64,000 nucleotides of DNA from Pullulanibacillus camelliae (lineage in GTDB: Bacteria; Bacillota; Bacilli; Bacillales; Sporolactobacillaceae), in contig NZ_BMIR01000011.1 of NCBI RefSeq assembly GCF_014642655.1, forward strand, positions 62,001 to 126,000, in the 5' to 3' direction. The notes beneath the pieces are model-generated. The model was given only the letters and a program-made list of their open reading frames with translations, made no database searches and was not told where the DNA came from. The position numbers and the translations under genes were made by a program. Positions 7,758 through 16,679 of the stretch are shown one piece after another (position 1 is the first letter of the stretch; each line of letters begins with the position of its first letter).

Positions 7758-9365
7758 TTAGGAGATCTTTTGTTCACTGATTTCATCTTCATCAGTAGTA
7801 ATGCGGGATTCTTTTAAGGCACTAGCGACACCCCAGTAGTAGATAATAAGGGAACCAATTGCGACAACGATACTATCCCATGGACCTGGAATCACTTTAT
7901 GAGGCATGTCCCCAGCACTGTTGGTAGGACCAAAAGAACCGAAGTAAAGGACAATAAGCATGAAGGCATAGTAACCAAATAGCCAAATCGTCGCTTTAAA
8001 ATCCTCCTTTAAAGTGGCCTTTAATGCCTTATCCTTATCGACAAAAGCGAGATAAAGAACAAGTGAGGCGACAACGAAAAGGATCAAAATTTTCATGGTG
8101 TCCCAACCACTCCAATAAGCAACGAGAGAAGCGGCAATAAAGGCAAGAGGTGAAATCCAACTGCTTCCTCTTAATTTAAACGGACGAGGAAGATCAGGAT
8201 CGGTTTTCCGGAACGATCCAAGAGAGATAGGTCCGAGCATATAAGTTAATACAAATGCTGATGTCACGGCACCAACGAGTCCGCTCCACGCCTGAAACTG
8301 TCCTGGTAACGTCCAGGCAATGCCCATGATGAGTGCCAGCCATAGAGCGCCGCGTGGCAATCCTGTGCGTTTATCAACCTTTTGGAATATCGAATAAAAA
8401 TAGCCGTTTTTGGCCCAAGCGAACATGACACGAGCGGTTCCAGATAAGAAAATGTTTCCTGTGGCTGCTGGTGAGATTGCTGAATCAATAAGGACGAGGT
8501 TGGCTAGCCAGACAACACCAAGTGTTTTGGCAAGCTCTACCCAAGGAGATTCCCAATTGATACTCGCCCAACCCGCGCTGATCACATTACCCGGTACGGC
8601 ACCAATAAAGGCAATTTGCAGAAGAAGATAAAGGATCAAGCAGAGCACAACAGATAATATAATGGCCAGTGGTACATCCTTCTGTGGTCGGCGGGCTTCA
8701 GCCGCAAAATCAACAGCTTGGCGGAAGCCAAGAAAGGCAAAAGCGATACCCGCTGCAACAACGGCTTTGAAGACACCGTGTAAGCCACCAGGGTCGGCGC
8801 CAGAAGCATGGAAATTACTTGGATGAAAATTAAAAAGCAGAATGATAACAATTAAAATTGGGACGATAAATTTAAAGAAGGTCAATGCGGTATTAAACTT
8901 TCCAAATACGTTGACACTCCAATAGTTAATTAAAAAGAAGACAACAATGAGTGCGGCTTGAAGAATAAAACCGGCAATACTTGGACTATGGTCTGCTGTC
9001 TCAAGACCAGTCCACCATGTGGAAGCATATTGACGCACAGCTTCTACTTCAACGCCAATGACACTGGTGTATCCCAACATGGAAGCAAATCCAGCAAGGT
9101 AGCCAACCATGGATCCGTGGGAATAGTCAGGATAGCGAAGAAATCCTCCTGAGCGTGGTAGTGCTGCGGAAAGCTCGGCGTAAACAAGACCGATAAGAAT
9201 AAAGATAATAGCGCCGATGATCCAGGAAAGCCAGGCTAATGATCCAGCCAGCACCGCACCGTTCATTGCCCCGTAGAGCCAACCCGAGCCAATGATTGAT
9301 CCACAGCCGAGAAACGTGAGGTCTAATAAATTAAGTCTTTTCTTAAATTGTCCCTGCTGCTCCAT
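7758..9365 (-). CDS. APC family amino acid permease (YveA/aspartate-symporter-like)
   Basis: A 535-residue integral membrane protein with about 12-14 helices. Helix 1 has the APC consensus FLGCGSIIGSGWLYG, and the substrate-site region in helix 6 reads FAFLGFRQAVDFAAE. The length and the hydrophilic C-terminal tail (TTDEDEISEQ) resemble proton-coupled aspartate/glutamate permeases such as B. subtilis YveA. Acidic amino acid specificity is an inference. ATG 9365 is chosen because GGGAGGAAA lies upstream; the open frame continues past it without a better ribosome site. Promoter and terminator are both visible, so it is probably a single-gene unit. Confidence 0.85.
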   Translation of the reverse strand: MEQQGQFKKRLNLLDLTFLGCGSIIGSGWLYGAMNGAVLAGSLAWLSWIIGAIIFILIGLVYAELSAALPRSGGFLRYPDYSHGSMVGYLAGFASMLGYTSVIGVEVEAVRQYASTWWTGLETADHSPSIAGFILQAALIVVFFLINYWSVNVFGKFNTALTFFKFIVPILIVIILLFNFHPSNFHASGADPGGLHGVFKAVVAAGIAFAFLGFRQAVDFAAEARRPQKDVPLAIILSVVLCLILYLLLQIAFIGAVPGNVISAGWASINWESPWVELAKTLGVVWLANLVLIDSAISPAATGNIFLSGTARVMFAWAKNGYFYSIFQKVDKRTGLPRGALWLALIMGIAWTLPGQFQAWSGLVGAVTSAFVLTYMLGPISLGSFRKTDPDLPRPFKLRGSSWISPLAFIAASLVAYWSGWDTMKILILFVVASLVLYLAFVDKDKALKATLKEDFKATIWLFGYYAFMLIVLYFGSFGPTNSAGDMPHKVIPGPWDSIVVAIGSLIIYYWGVASALKESRITTDEDEISEQKIS

Positions 9366-9414
9366 ACGTGATGTTTCCTCCCTTTTTTTTCTATTTTCTA
9401 ACAATAACAGTGCT

Positions 9415-9443
9415 AGTATAACTTCATAATTCAGATTAATCAA
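9415..9443 (-). promoter_or_regulatory. Sigma-A promoter of the APC permease
   Basis: On the minus strand TTGATT (9443-9438) and TATACT (9420-9415) are 17 bases apart, 50 bases before the ATG. Confidence 0.7.
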
Positions 9444-9528
9444 TGTTTTTTGATAAATATATTAATATATTGGTTTTTGTATTAGCGCAAAATAACAGGC
9501 TTTATTCTCCTAACTGAAGAAGGGTGAT

Positions 9529-9553
9529 GTTTATTTTTATGTTCAAAGGGAAT
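9529..9553 (+). promoter_or_regulatory. Candidate sigma-B promoter of the DJ-1/YfkM gene
   Basis: GTTTAT (9529-9534), 13 bases, then GGGAAT (9548-9553). The sigma-B consensus is GTTTAA-N12-14-GGGTAT. It lies 110 bases before the gene. B. subtilis yfkM (general stress protein 18) is a known sigma-B gene, which supports the reading. Confidence 0.5.
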
Positions 9554-9663
9554 GGTGATAGACAAGGGACAAACAAATTATTTGTCCCGAAGCCCTCCGC
9601 CTATTAAAATGTATAATGTTACCACATTAAATCTACAATCTACTGTTAAAGGAGCGATGCATA

Positions 9664-10179
9664 ATGGGTAAAAAAGTAGCAGCTTTGATGACGGATGAGT
9701 TTGAGGATACTGAATTCACTGGACCGGCAGAAGCCTATCGAAAAGCTGGGCATGAGGTTGTCGTTATTGAGAAGGACAAAAGCAAAACGCTGACTGGGAA
9801 ACACGGTGAAAAGGTGCCTGTAGACTTGACCATCGATGAAGTGACTCCCGATGATTTTGATGCGCTCTTAATCCCTGGTGGTTTTTCACCAGATTTACTG
9901 CGTGAAGATGATCGCTTTGTTGCCTTTGCTAAAGCGTTCATGGATAAAAAGAAGCCAGTGTTTGCGATTTGTCATGGACCGCAATTACTTATAACTGCCA
10001 AGACCCTTGAAGGAAGAAAGGCGACTGGTTACAAATCTATTAAAGTGGATATGGAGTATGCGGGGGCTAACTATGTGGATGAAGAAGTTGCTGTTTGCTG
10101 CAACCAGCTTGTTACAAGCCGCACCCCTGATGATATTCCAGCATTTAACCGAGAATCCTTAAAAATCCTGGCAGGTTAA
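9664..10179 (+). CDS. yfkM: DJ-1/PfpI family general stress protein (YfkM/GSP18-like)
   Basis: A 171-residue cytoplasmic protein of the DJ-1/PfpI fold. The nucleophile elbow AICHGPQLL places the reactive cysteine at C103 with H104 beside it, and acidic residues in DEFEDTE (11-17) supply the helper glutamate. Relatives act as protein or nucleotide deglycases, chaperones or intracellular peptidases; the true activity of the YfkM branch is unsettled. Length and motif order match B. subtilis YfkM. The start ATG follows AAAGGAGCGATGCATA. A sigma-B-like promoter lies upstream and a hairpin terminator (10253-10280) downstream, so it is probably a single stress-induced gene. Confidence 0.85.
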   Translation: MGKKVAALMTDEFEDTEFTGPAEAYRKAGHEVVVIEKDKSKTLTGKHGEKVPVDLTIDEVTPDDFDALLIPGGFSPDLLREDDRFVAFAKAFMDKKKPVFAICHGPQLLITAKTLEGRKATGYKSIKVDMEYAGANYVDEEVAVCCNQLVTSRTPDDIPAFNRESLKILAG

Positions 10180-10252
10180 TTGAAAGGGGAAAAATATGGC
10201 TATTATAGCCCGGCCATAATCTTTCTCTTATTTCATAGCATAGATGCTTATG

Positions 10253-10282
10253 AAGGCTGAGGTACTGATACCTTAGCCTTTT
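10253..10282 (+). terminator. Terminator of yfkM
   Basis: AAGGCTGAGGTA and TACCTTAGCCTT form a 12-bp stem with one mismatch around a 4-base loop, ending in TTTT. It lies between convergent genes. Confidence 0.75.
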
Positions 10283-10292
10283 CCAATCTATA

Positions 10293-11081
10293 TTAATTGG
10301 TAAAGGGTAATGAAGGAGCTGTCTTATTAATAGTGAGGAGAAGTTTTAGAAGAGCGAGATTAGTGCGCTCGTTTTTTTGTGTAAAAAGAAGATGCGAAGG
10401 TGTATGTTGGGTCTGGGGCGTTGCTGGCCATTCACCACAAATGTCAATGCCCTCGATTGAAAACCGTTGAATAACCTTGCTAAGAATGCGCTCAAATGCG
10501 GGGAGTGTTAAGGAGCCTTGATCCCAGTTGGTCTTGGCATAGTGTTCTGAGAATACGTCTTTATCGACGCTTATGTAAAGCGATGGTGTAGAGAGATGCA
10601 TTAAGGCTTTATCAATGTTGGAAGGCTGACACTGATCCTCGGAAAAAATTTGAACTCTATTCTGTAAATCTGCTTGAATAGCATTCTTAGCGTGTGGGTG
10701 TGTGCCAATGATAATGACCTGCTCTAAGAAGGGGAGTGTTCTGAGTGCTCGTGATACCCATGATCCACAGGTCAACAACTGGTCTCTTTCCAGCATGTCG
10801 CTATGGTGATCAAATAGGAGCAGTGTGAAAGGATGCTGGAGCTGTGACAGCAAATAGTAACTTAAATAATGAAAATTACCGCTACCCAAAAAGTAGACAG
10901 GAGTGGGTGGATAGGCTTCAATGCGTCTGCAGAGTTCTTGATACGCCGCCTCATCGCAAAAGAGATTTTTCCCTCTAATATCACTTAGATTAATCCATTG
11001 ATGCGAGTAAAGTGTACGTAATTGCTTTTGCTGCTGATAGGTTCCATCTACATTCAGTAATGTTATCGATGCTTCTGACAT
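10293..11081 (-). CDS. Arginase/ureohydrolase-fold protein
   Basis: A 262-residue protein with the ureohydrolase metal-site pattern in shortened form: GSGNFHYLS (ligand histidine), FDHHSDM (ligands D, H and D), and VDKDVF (two aspartates). Arginases, agmatinases and formiminoglutamases hydrolyse guanidino or formimino groups with two manganese ions. This protein is shorter than typical members and its substrate loops are not recognizable, so only the fold is claimed. ATG 11081 has AAGGAAG 8 bases upstream; the GTG nine bases earlier touches the ribosome site. It is convergent with yfkM. I do not recognise a specific orthologue. Confidence 0.65.
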   Translation of the reverse strand: MSEASITLLNVDGTYQQQKQLRTLYSHQWINLSDIRGKNLFCDEAAYQELCRRIEAYPPTPVYFLGSGNFHYLSYYLLSQLQHPFTLLLFDHHSDMLERDQLLTCGSWVSRALRTLPFLEQVIIIGTHPHAKNAIQADLQNRVQIFSEDQCQPSNIDKALMHLSTPSLYISVDKDVFSEHYAKTNWDQGSLTLPAFERILSKVIQRFSIEGIDICGEWPATPQTQHTPSHLLFTQKNERTNLALLKLLLTINKTAPSLPFTN

Positions 11082-11316
11082 CTTCGTCACTTCCTTAATT
11101 CTTTATGAAAGGGTTAACAAATCATCTGAATTCAATGGGTGTTATAAAATGAGATTCATAACGTATCACCATACATTTTATGCCGAAACCCTATTGAAAG
11201 CAATGAAAAGCACTTGCTAATAATACAATAATCAGATAAATAAAAGCATACGATAAAACGGAGAATATATATAGAAGAGCAATGTTGATGGTTGACCATT
11301 GGGCTGAAGAACGAAC

Positions 11317-11354
11317 AAAAGATTGTCCTTAAAAATTTCTTGGGACAATCTTTT
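11317..11354 (-). terminator. Terminator of pepF
   Basis: A hairpin with arms AAAAGATTGTCC (11317-11328) and GGGACAATCTTTT (11342-11354), 12 bases after the pepF stop. T-rich on both sides. Confidence 0.8.
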
Positions 11355-11366
11355 GCTTTAGCTATT

Positions 11367-13160
11367 TTATTTTTCGGTAAGCTTGAGAAACAAGTCGATA
11401 TCCTGAACGATTTGTTCACAGGCATCCTTCCAGAAGGTATCTTGCTCAAGGTTACTGCCTAAGTGCTTCAAAGCCAGTTCTTCGACAGTCATGGCCCCGG
11501 TATCGCGTAAGAGGGCATCATATTTTTCTGCAAATGCTGGGCCCTCTTCTAATGCGCGAGCATAAATGCCAGTGCTGAACATGTAGCCAAATGTATACGG
11601 GAAATTATAAAAAGGCACATCTGTAATATAGAAATGTAACTTGGACTCCCAAAAGGCCGGATGATAGCTACTAAGTTCATCACAAAAGGCTTCCTTTTGG
11701 GCTTCTAGCATGAGGTTATTTAAGCGATCGACACTGACCAAGCCTTTTTTTCGTTCTTCGTAGAACCGGGTTTCAAATAAGAAGCGGGCGTGAATATTCA
11801 TAAAGAAAGCGACCGCACGCTGAAGCTTATCCTCAAGCAAAGAAAGCTGTCCTTCTTTATTCTCAGATGATTTAATGGCCGCATCACTGACGATTAATTC
11901 TGCAAAGGTAGAAGCTGTTTCGGCAACATTCATAGCATAATCTTGGTTCAGATAAGGGATGTCATTCATCACGTGCTGGTGATACGCGTGCCCTAATTCG
12001 TGGGCTAAGGTGGATACATTTGACGGACTGCCACTATAAGTCATGAATATTCTTGACTCTTTTGTTAGTGGAAAGCTTGTACAGAATCCACCAGGGCGTT
12101 TTCCTGAGCGATCTTCTGCTTCAACCCAGCGGTTTTCTAGAGCTTTCTTTGCGAATGTTCCCATTGCAGGATTAAATTGACTGAAATTTTTAATGATGAA
12201 TTCAGCTGCCTCTTCATAAGCAACCGCTTTTTCTTCTTTAGCAATAGGCGCTTCGACATCGTGCCAATCCAGTTTCTCTAATCCCAAAAGCTCGGCCTTA
12301 CGTCTCAGATATTTAACAACATGAGGCTTATAACTTTCAATGGTTTGCCACATGGTCTCCAATGTTTTTCGAGTCATGCGGTTATAATCCAGTGGCTCTT
12401 TAAGAACATCATCCCATCCTCTTTGCTTATAGACCGATAAACGAAAGCCAGCGAGATGGTTGAGGGCACTAGAGGCAAGAGCTGCTTGGTCCTTCCATAC
12501 GTTTTCCCACACATTAAAAGCTTGCTGACGGATCGAGCGGTCACTGCTTGTTAAGGCATTGGCCAATTGACCTACGGATAATTCTTGTTCGCCTTTTTCA
12601 GGATGGTTGAAGGGAATCGTCATTTCACCGACGATCACATCATAGAGGTCCCCCCACGCGTGGTAGCCGTCAACTGAAAGGGCGTTGACAAGTTGTTCCT
12701 GCTCGACAGGCAGTTGTTCTTGAGCTTTGCGACGTTTTTCATTGAGTGAGAATTGAATATCCTTTAGTGTGTCAGTTTTTAGCAGAGCCTCCCAAGTGGC
12801 TTCAGGAATTGCTGCGATTTGCGTATCGAGCAATGTTTCGCAGGATTTAAACCGTGCAAATAAGCTCTGCACAGAGTTAGAGAGAATATCCGCGTGTTTA
12901 TCCTGCATATTTTGTGCGCGCAAACAGCTTGTGAAAGCACTTGCCTCTACAAGGCGCTGTGCTAAATTTTCATATGTATAAAGATTTTCTAACCAATTGT
13001 CCGCATGATCAAGAGACTTTGGTGCTGTACTGCTTTGGAGTGTGTCATAAAAAGCTTGGGTCTCGTTTTCTAGTGTCTCAAAAAATGCAGAAAAGGCTTC
13101 TGAAGCACTGCCACCTGGAAATATAGCATCGAGGTTCCATGTTTGATTAAGATGAGTCAT
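11367..13160 (-). CDS. pepF: Oligoendopeptidase F, M3B family metallopeptidase
   Basis: A 597-residue cytoplasmic zinc peptidase that cleaves short peptides. The zinc site is HELGHAYH (H387, E388, H391) with the third ligand E414 in NVAETASTF. The N-terminal helical half (about 1-200) and the Y/F-rich C-terminus (FPYTFGYMFSTGIYARA) are typical of the M3B family, as is the total length of about 600 residues. The start has an ideal TAGGAGGTAAGTT upstream. It fits with the two amino acid transporters and the peptidase cluster as part of peptide use. It has its own terminator and is probably monocistronic. Confidence 0.93.
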   Translation of the reverse strand: MTHLNQTWNLDAIFPGGSASEAFSAFFETLENETQAFYDTLQSSTAPKSLDHADNWLENLYTYENLAQRLVEASAFTSCLRAQNMQDKHADILSNSVQSLFARFKSCETLLDTQIAAIPEATWEALLKTDTLKDIQFSLNEKRRKAQEQLPVEQEQLVNALSVDGYHAWGDLYDVIVGEMTIPFNHPEKGEQELSVGQLANALTSSDRSIRQQAFNVWENVWKDQAALASSALNHLAGFRLSVYKQRGWDDVLKEPLDYNRMTRKTLETMWQTIESYKPHVVKYLRRKAELLGLEKLDWHDVEAPIAKEEKAVAYEEAAEFIIKNFSQFNPAMGTFAKKALENRWVEAEDRSGKRPGGFCTSFPLTKESRIFMTYSGSPSNVSTLAHELGHAYHQHVMNDIPYLNQDYAMNVAETASTFAELIVSDAAIKSSENKEGQLSLLEDKLQRAVAFFMNIHARFLFETRFYEERKKGLVSVDRLNNLMLEAQKEAFCDELSSYHPAFWESKLHFYITDVPFYNFPYTFGYMFSTGIYARALEEGPAFAEKYDALLRDTGAMTVEELALKHLGSNLEQDTFWKDACEQIVQDIDLFLKLTEK

Positions 13161-13275
13161 AACTTACCTCCTACTTGAAAATAATGGGTCAATTTCAGAA
13201 ATTCCCCTCATGAAGAGTATAGCAAATTAGGAGGAATCTGTCTGAAAATACAAAAGAGAATCGCATTATAACTTC

Positions 13276-13722
13276 TTATTTTATTGTGAATAGGGTGCTA
13301 ACCCTTGGTTTATACGCTTGATCATTTAGCCACATGGTGAGGTGATAGGTGCCGGGAGAGAGTGCCTGGGCTATCGTTTTATACTGCTTGACCTCTCCTT
13401 TTTTTAGAGAAATAGTATCCATAACTTGAGCAAACATTTGACCGGTGGAATATTTTTTCACAAGCCGACCTTGAGAATCTTTAATTTCATAATCGAAGCG
13501 CTGTGCGGTATGAAAGCTGAGATTAAGTGCCTGATCTGAAATATTTTTAATGGAGAATAGAAAGTGAGCATGATGCTGCTCAACCTCAACCTTTACAGCA
13601 GCCTCTAATTTGTCAGTACGCTGCACGTTAGCTTTAGTCGGACTAGAGGAGCTATTTGACTTGGTGTTTGTACAGGCACTTGTTATGATTAGGAATAGGA
13701 TAATCAACACGAGTTTTTTCAT
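13276..13722 (-). CDS. Lipoprotein with BsuPI (intracellular proteinase inhibitor) domain
   Basis: A 148-residue protein with a lipoprotein signal (MKKLVLIILFLIITSAC; lipobox ITSAC, C17), a Ser/Thr/Asn linker, then one beta-sandwich domain with the features of BsuPI: an FSIKNISDQALNLSF strand pair, FDYEIKD, and a late GTYHLTMWL strand. BsuPI was described as a cytoplasmic inhibitor of the B. subtilis protease IspA. Secreted lipid-anchored versions are common in bacilli and their role is unknown; protease inhibition or ligand binding is inference. Its ATG is only 29 bases from the divergent YjbQ ATG. Confidence 0.8.
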   Translation of the reverse strand: MKKLVLIILFLIITSACTNTKSNSSSSPTKANVQRTDKLEAAVKVEVEQHHAHFLFSIKNISDQALNLSFHTAQRFDYEIKDSQGRLVKKYSTGQMFAQVMDTISLKKGEVKQYKTIAQALSPGTYHLTMWLNDQAYKPRVSTLFTIK

Positions 13723-13751
13723 CGAATCATCACTCCTAAAGGGGGATTAAC

Positions 13752-14156
13752 ATGTTTAAAACCTTTCACATTAACACACAACATCATGATGACATGATTG
13801 ATATGACGAGTGACTTGCAGGCATGGCTGGATGCGCAGCAAGTCGGAGATGGGCTGCTTGTTGTTCAATCTTTACATACCACGGCAGGAATAACAGTGAA
13901 TGAAAATGCTGACCCTGATGTTAAGCGTGACATGTTGATGCGACTGGATGCCATCTATCCATGGACAGATCCGAACGACCGGCATTTTGAAGGGAATACT
14001 GCAGCGCATTTAAAGACCTCGACGGTTGGGATAACGCAAACACTTTTAGTAAAAGCTGGACAGCTCGTTCTTGGTACGTGGCAAGGCATTTATTTTTGTG
14101 AGTTTGATGGACCGAGAAGTAGAAAAGTCATGGCTCATTTTCAAGGCACACAATAG
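13752..14156 (+). CDS. YjbQ/UPF0047 family protein
   Basis: A 134-residue protein of the YjbQ family. It has [19 protein letters not shown], then [12 protein letters not shown], and the closing [20 protein letters not shown]; the conserved H, N, E and D residues line the proposed active site. YjbQ-type proteins show weak thiamine phosphate synthase activity in some species, and their main role is uncertain. The start ATG follows AAAGGGGGATTAAC. It reads into the phosphatase gene 62 bases downstream, so the two may share a transcript. Confidence 0.88.
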   Translation: MFKTFHINTQHHDDMIDMTSDLQAWLDAQQVGDGLLVVQSLHTTAGITVNENADPDVKRDMLMRLDAIYPWTDPNDRHFEGNTAAHLKTSTVGITQTLLVKAGQLVLGTWQGIYFCEFDGPRSRKVMAHFQGTQ

Positions 14157-14218
14157 AATTAGCAGACCTCCCCAATATTGGGATATGGTATGATGATAAA
14201 ATGAGGAGGTTGACAGGA

Positions 14219-14701
14219 TTGATAAATATACTTTTTGTATGCCTTGGTAATATATGCAGATCGCCGATGGCTGAGGCACTGTTTAAATATAAAGTGGAGC
14301 AACAAGGGTTAAGTGACCAAATTTTCGTTGACTCAGCAGGAACGGGAAGCTGGCATATTGGTCATCCTCCCCATGAAGGCACTCAAGCAATCCTAAAAAG
14401 TAAGGGGATTTCCTGTGCTGATTTGAAGGGGAGAAAGCTGACCCCAAGTGATTTAACACATTTTAATTATATTATCGCAATGGATCAAAACAATGTGAAG
14501 ACTATATTAAAATATTCTGATTCAAGGAGTGAGAAGCGGGTGCAGCGCTTATTGGATTTTGTCCCAGAGCAGCCACTCCGTGATGTTCCTGATCCTTATT
14601 ATACTGGGGATTTTGAAGAAGTATACGCTCTGATTGATGCTGGAACCGATGCCTTGCTCACTCATATTTTTGAAGAGCACCAACAGTTAGGAGTGAAATA
14701 A
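14219..14701 (+). CDS. yfkJ: Low-molecular-weight protein tyrosine phosphatase (YfkJ-like)
   Basis: A 160-residue phosphatase with the P-loop VCLGNICRS near the N-terminus (nucleophile C8, R14) and the general acid aspartate D125 in VPDPYYTG, the two signatures of the LMW-PTP family. It removes phosphate from tyrosine or arginine of proteins. TTG 14219 is taken as the start because AGGAGG lies 9 bases upstream and the protein then begins MINILFVCLGN, like B. subtilis YfkJ; ATG 14201 overlaps the ribosome site. It is followed after one base by the CvfC-like gene, so the pair is translationally linked. Confidence 0.9.
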   Translation: MINILFVCLGNICRSPMAEALFKYKVEQQGLSDQIFVDSAGTGSWHIGHPPHEGTQAILKSKGISCADLKGRKLTPSDLTHFNYIIAMDQNNVKTILKYSDSRSEKRVQRLLDFVPEQPLRDVPDPYYTGDFEEVYALIDAGTDALLTHIFEEHQQLGVK

Positions 14702-14702
14702 T

Positions 14703-15845
14703 ATGAATTTAATCTCTATTGAGCCAACACCTAGCCCAAATTCAATGAAGCTGACCGTCAGTGAAACCTTGCCAAACGGCGAAAGCTTAAATTTCACTAC
14801 GGAAACCCAGGAAACGGCACCAGAGCTTCTCAGACAGCTTCTTGCGATTGAAGGTGTAAAGGGGCTGTACCGCGTGGCTGATTTTATTGCTTTAGAGCGC
14901 TATCCAAAACAAGAATGGGAAGCTATTCTTCCTAAAGTACGTGCGGTATTTGGCGAGGATGAGGCCTCTTCAAAACGCGAAGCCAGCCCTAAGAAGAAGG
15001 AGGGGGAGGCTTATGGAGAAATTCGCGTCTTCATTCAAATGTTTCGCGATATTCCGATGCAGGCCAAGCTTGAAGTGGATGGCGAGGAAATCCGCGTTGG
15101 TCTCCCTGAACGCTTTATGGAGGCCATCATGAAGGCACAATCGGTTTCAGAGAATATTATCCTTGAGAGACGCTGGGTTGAACAAGCGCCGCGCTATGGG
15201 GAATTGGATGAGGTTCAAAAGGATGTGGCGGAGGAACTTGCTGCTGCCTATGACCAGGAGCGCATCGATCAGCTTGTCGATCAAGCCCTTCATAAGGATG
15301 AACCTGAAATGCAATCAATGTCGCCATTTCGAAAAGTGACCATGGCAGACCTAGAGGAAAGTGATTGGAAAAAACGCTACGCCGCTCTTGATCGTATGGA
15401 TCCATCTTTGGAGGATTTGCCCATTTTAAATAAAGCTTTACATGATGAAAAAGTAGCGATTCGTCGTTTAGCCACTGTTTATCTTGGTATGCTTGAATCT
15501 CAGGAGGCGCTCCCTTATCTCTATGAAGCGCTACATGATAAAACGGTAACGGTGCGCCGGACTGCAGGTGATGCTTTATCTGATCTAGGGTTCCCGGAGG
15601 CCATCCCAGAAATGATCGCTGCTCTTAAAGATCCAAGTAAAATTGTGCGCTGGCGGGCTGCTATGTTTTTATATGAAGTGGGCGACTCAAGTGCTCTTGA
15701 AGCTTTAAAGGCAGCTCAGGAGGATTCAGAGTTTGAGGTGGCTTTACAAGTAAAGATGGCCATTGAGCGTATTGAAGGTGGTCAACAGGCGAAGGGTTCT
15801 GTCTGGAAACAGATGACCGAAGCGCGGCAAGCCAAAAACAATTAA
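14703..15845 (+). CDS. CvfC/YpgR-like protein: Nfu/NifU N-terminal domain plus HEAT repeats
   Basis: A 380-residue soluble protein. Residues 1-90 form the Nfu/NifU N-terminal (scaffold-like) domain, with IEPTPSPNSMKLTVSE and the LLAIEGVKGLYRVADFIALER segment. A middle part holds FRDIPMQAKLEV, and HEAT-like helical pairs run from about 230 to 350 (LATVYLGMLESQEALPYL, AIPEMIAALKDPSKIVRWRA). This order matches conserved virulence factor C of Staphylococcus and B. subtilis YpgR, whose molecular role is unclear. It has no CxxC cluster-binding motif, so iron-sulfur assembly is not implied. It is coupled to the phosphatase gene by a one-base gap. Confidence 0.85.
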   Translation: MNLISIEPTPSPNSMKLTVSETLPNGESLNFTTETQETAPELLRQLLAIEGVKGLYRVADFIALERYPKQEWEAILPKVRAVFGEDEASSKREASPKKKEGEAYGEIRVFIQMFRDIPMQAKLEVDGEEIRVGLPERFMEAIMKAQSVSENIILERRWVEQAPRYGELDEVQKDVAEELAAAYDQERIDQLVDQALHKDEPEMQSMSPFRKVTMADLEESDWKKRYAALDRMDPSLEDLPILNKALHDEKVAIRRLATVYLGMLESQEALPYLYEALHDKTVTVRRTAGDALSDLGFPEAIPEMIAALKDPSKIVRWRAAMFLYEVGDSSALEALKAAQEDSEFEVALQVKMAIERIEGGQQAKGSVWKQMTEARQAKNN

Positions 15846-16079
15846 AAGTGTTAAAGATGGAGAATGTGGGAATATAAAGAAACGATTTTCTATGTCCTAT
15901 TTAACAGGGCTTCCTAAGTTTTCCTAACATGTTTTTGCAACATGTAACATACCATGGACTAGGTAAATATCAACAATCAGCGCCCAATATTACCAGTCGT
16001 CTTGTCTTATATTCATCTCCCTTTTGTGTAAAATAACACGTGTAGCTTTTTAGCTGCAATTAAAAAAGGGGGCGCAATC

Positions 16080-16634
16080 ATGGAAGCTTATCCAAGACGA
16101 AGTAAACTGGGAAAGTTTATGCTTGTTGGGGGATTAGTAGGCGCCGCCGTCTCATTATTTGACCGTGGAACCCGAATGAGTGTGGTGAAAGGGATGGGGG
16201 CAACCAAAAACGGTGGCATTAAGCTTTATCAAAACATGAAAAGCGATCCGTCGAGTGTATCCAACTATATTAGAGAAAAAGCGGATAACATTAAAATGAC
16301 GGCTCAAGAGGTTTCAAAGGACTTAACAGAAATGGCTGATAAAATGAATGGAGTCACAACAAGCTCCAAACAAGCCTATCAGTATGCAATGGAAACCGGC
16401 AGTGAAATTTCGGAAATTGCTCATAAGCTTCGTCATCCAATGCAGGGTCAGGCTTTACCTAGTGTTAGTGTAGCAGGGACTGGGGCCACAACAACAGCAC
16501 AATCAAAGCCGCAAGAAAAGCAGACAACAACAGCGTCTACCGATGCAACAACGCTTAACTCAAGTCATTTTGGAAACGAATTTGGCAGTGAGGGGATTCA
16601 CGAATACTTTCCTTCCAATTCATCCAATAAATAA
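16080..16634 (+). CDS. YtxH-like protein of unknown function (yfkI position)
   Basis: A 184-residue protein with a glycine-rich hydrophobic segment near the N-terminus (FMLVGGLVGAAVSLFDRGT), then an amphipathic helical region rich in K, D, E and M (about 45-120) and a low-complexity Thr/Ala/Gln tail. This is the layout of YtxH-type general stress proteins, which resemble apolipoprotein-like membrane-associated helices. It sits where B. subtilis has yfkI, just before the YihY gene (46-base gap, same strand), so the two are probably co-transcribed. The ATG follows AAAAAAGGGGGCGCAATC. Function unknown. Confidence 0.7.
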   Translation: MEAYPRRSKLGKFMLVGGLVGAAVSLFDRGTRMSVVKGMGATKNGGIKLYQNMKSDPSSVSNYIREKADNIKMTAQEVSKDLTEMADKMNGVTTSSKQAYQYAMETGSEISEIAHKLRHPMQGQALPSVSVAGTGATTTAQSKPQEKQTTTASTDATTLNSSHFGNEFGSEGIHEYFPSNSSNK

Positions 16635-16679
16635 AACCGTACGGTAGCACTAAGCGCGGAATGAAGTGGGGCATCAAAA

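Noticed and set aside
11156-11449. A 97-codon minus-strand frame at the end of pepF
   Set aside because: It overlaps pepF in another frame, crosses the terminator and shows no ribosome site.
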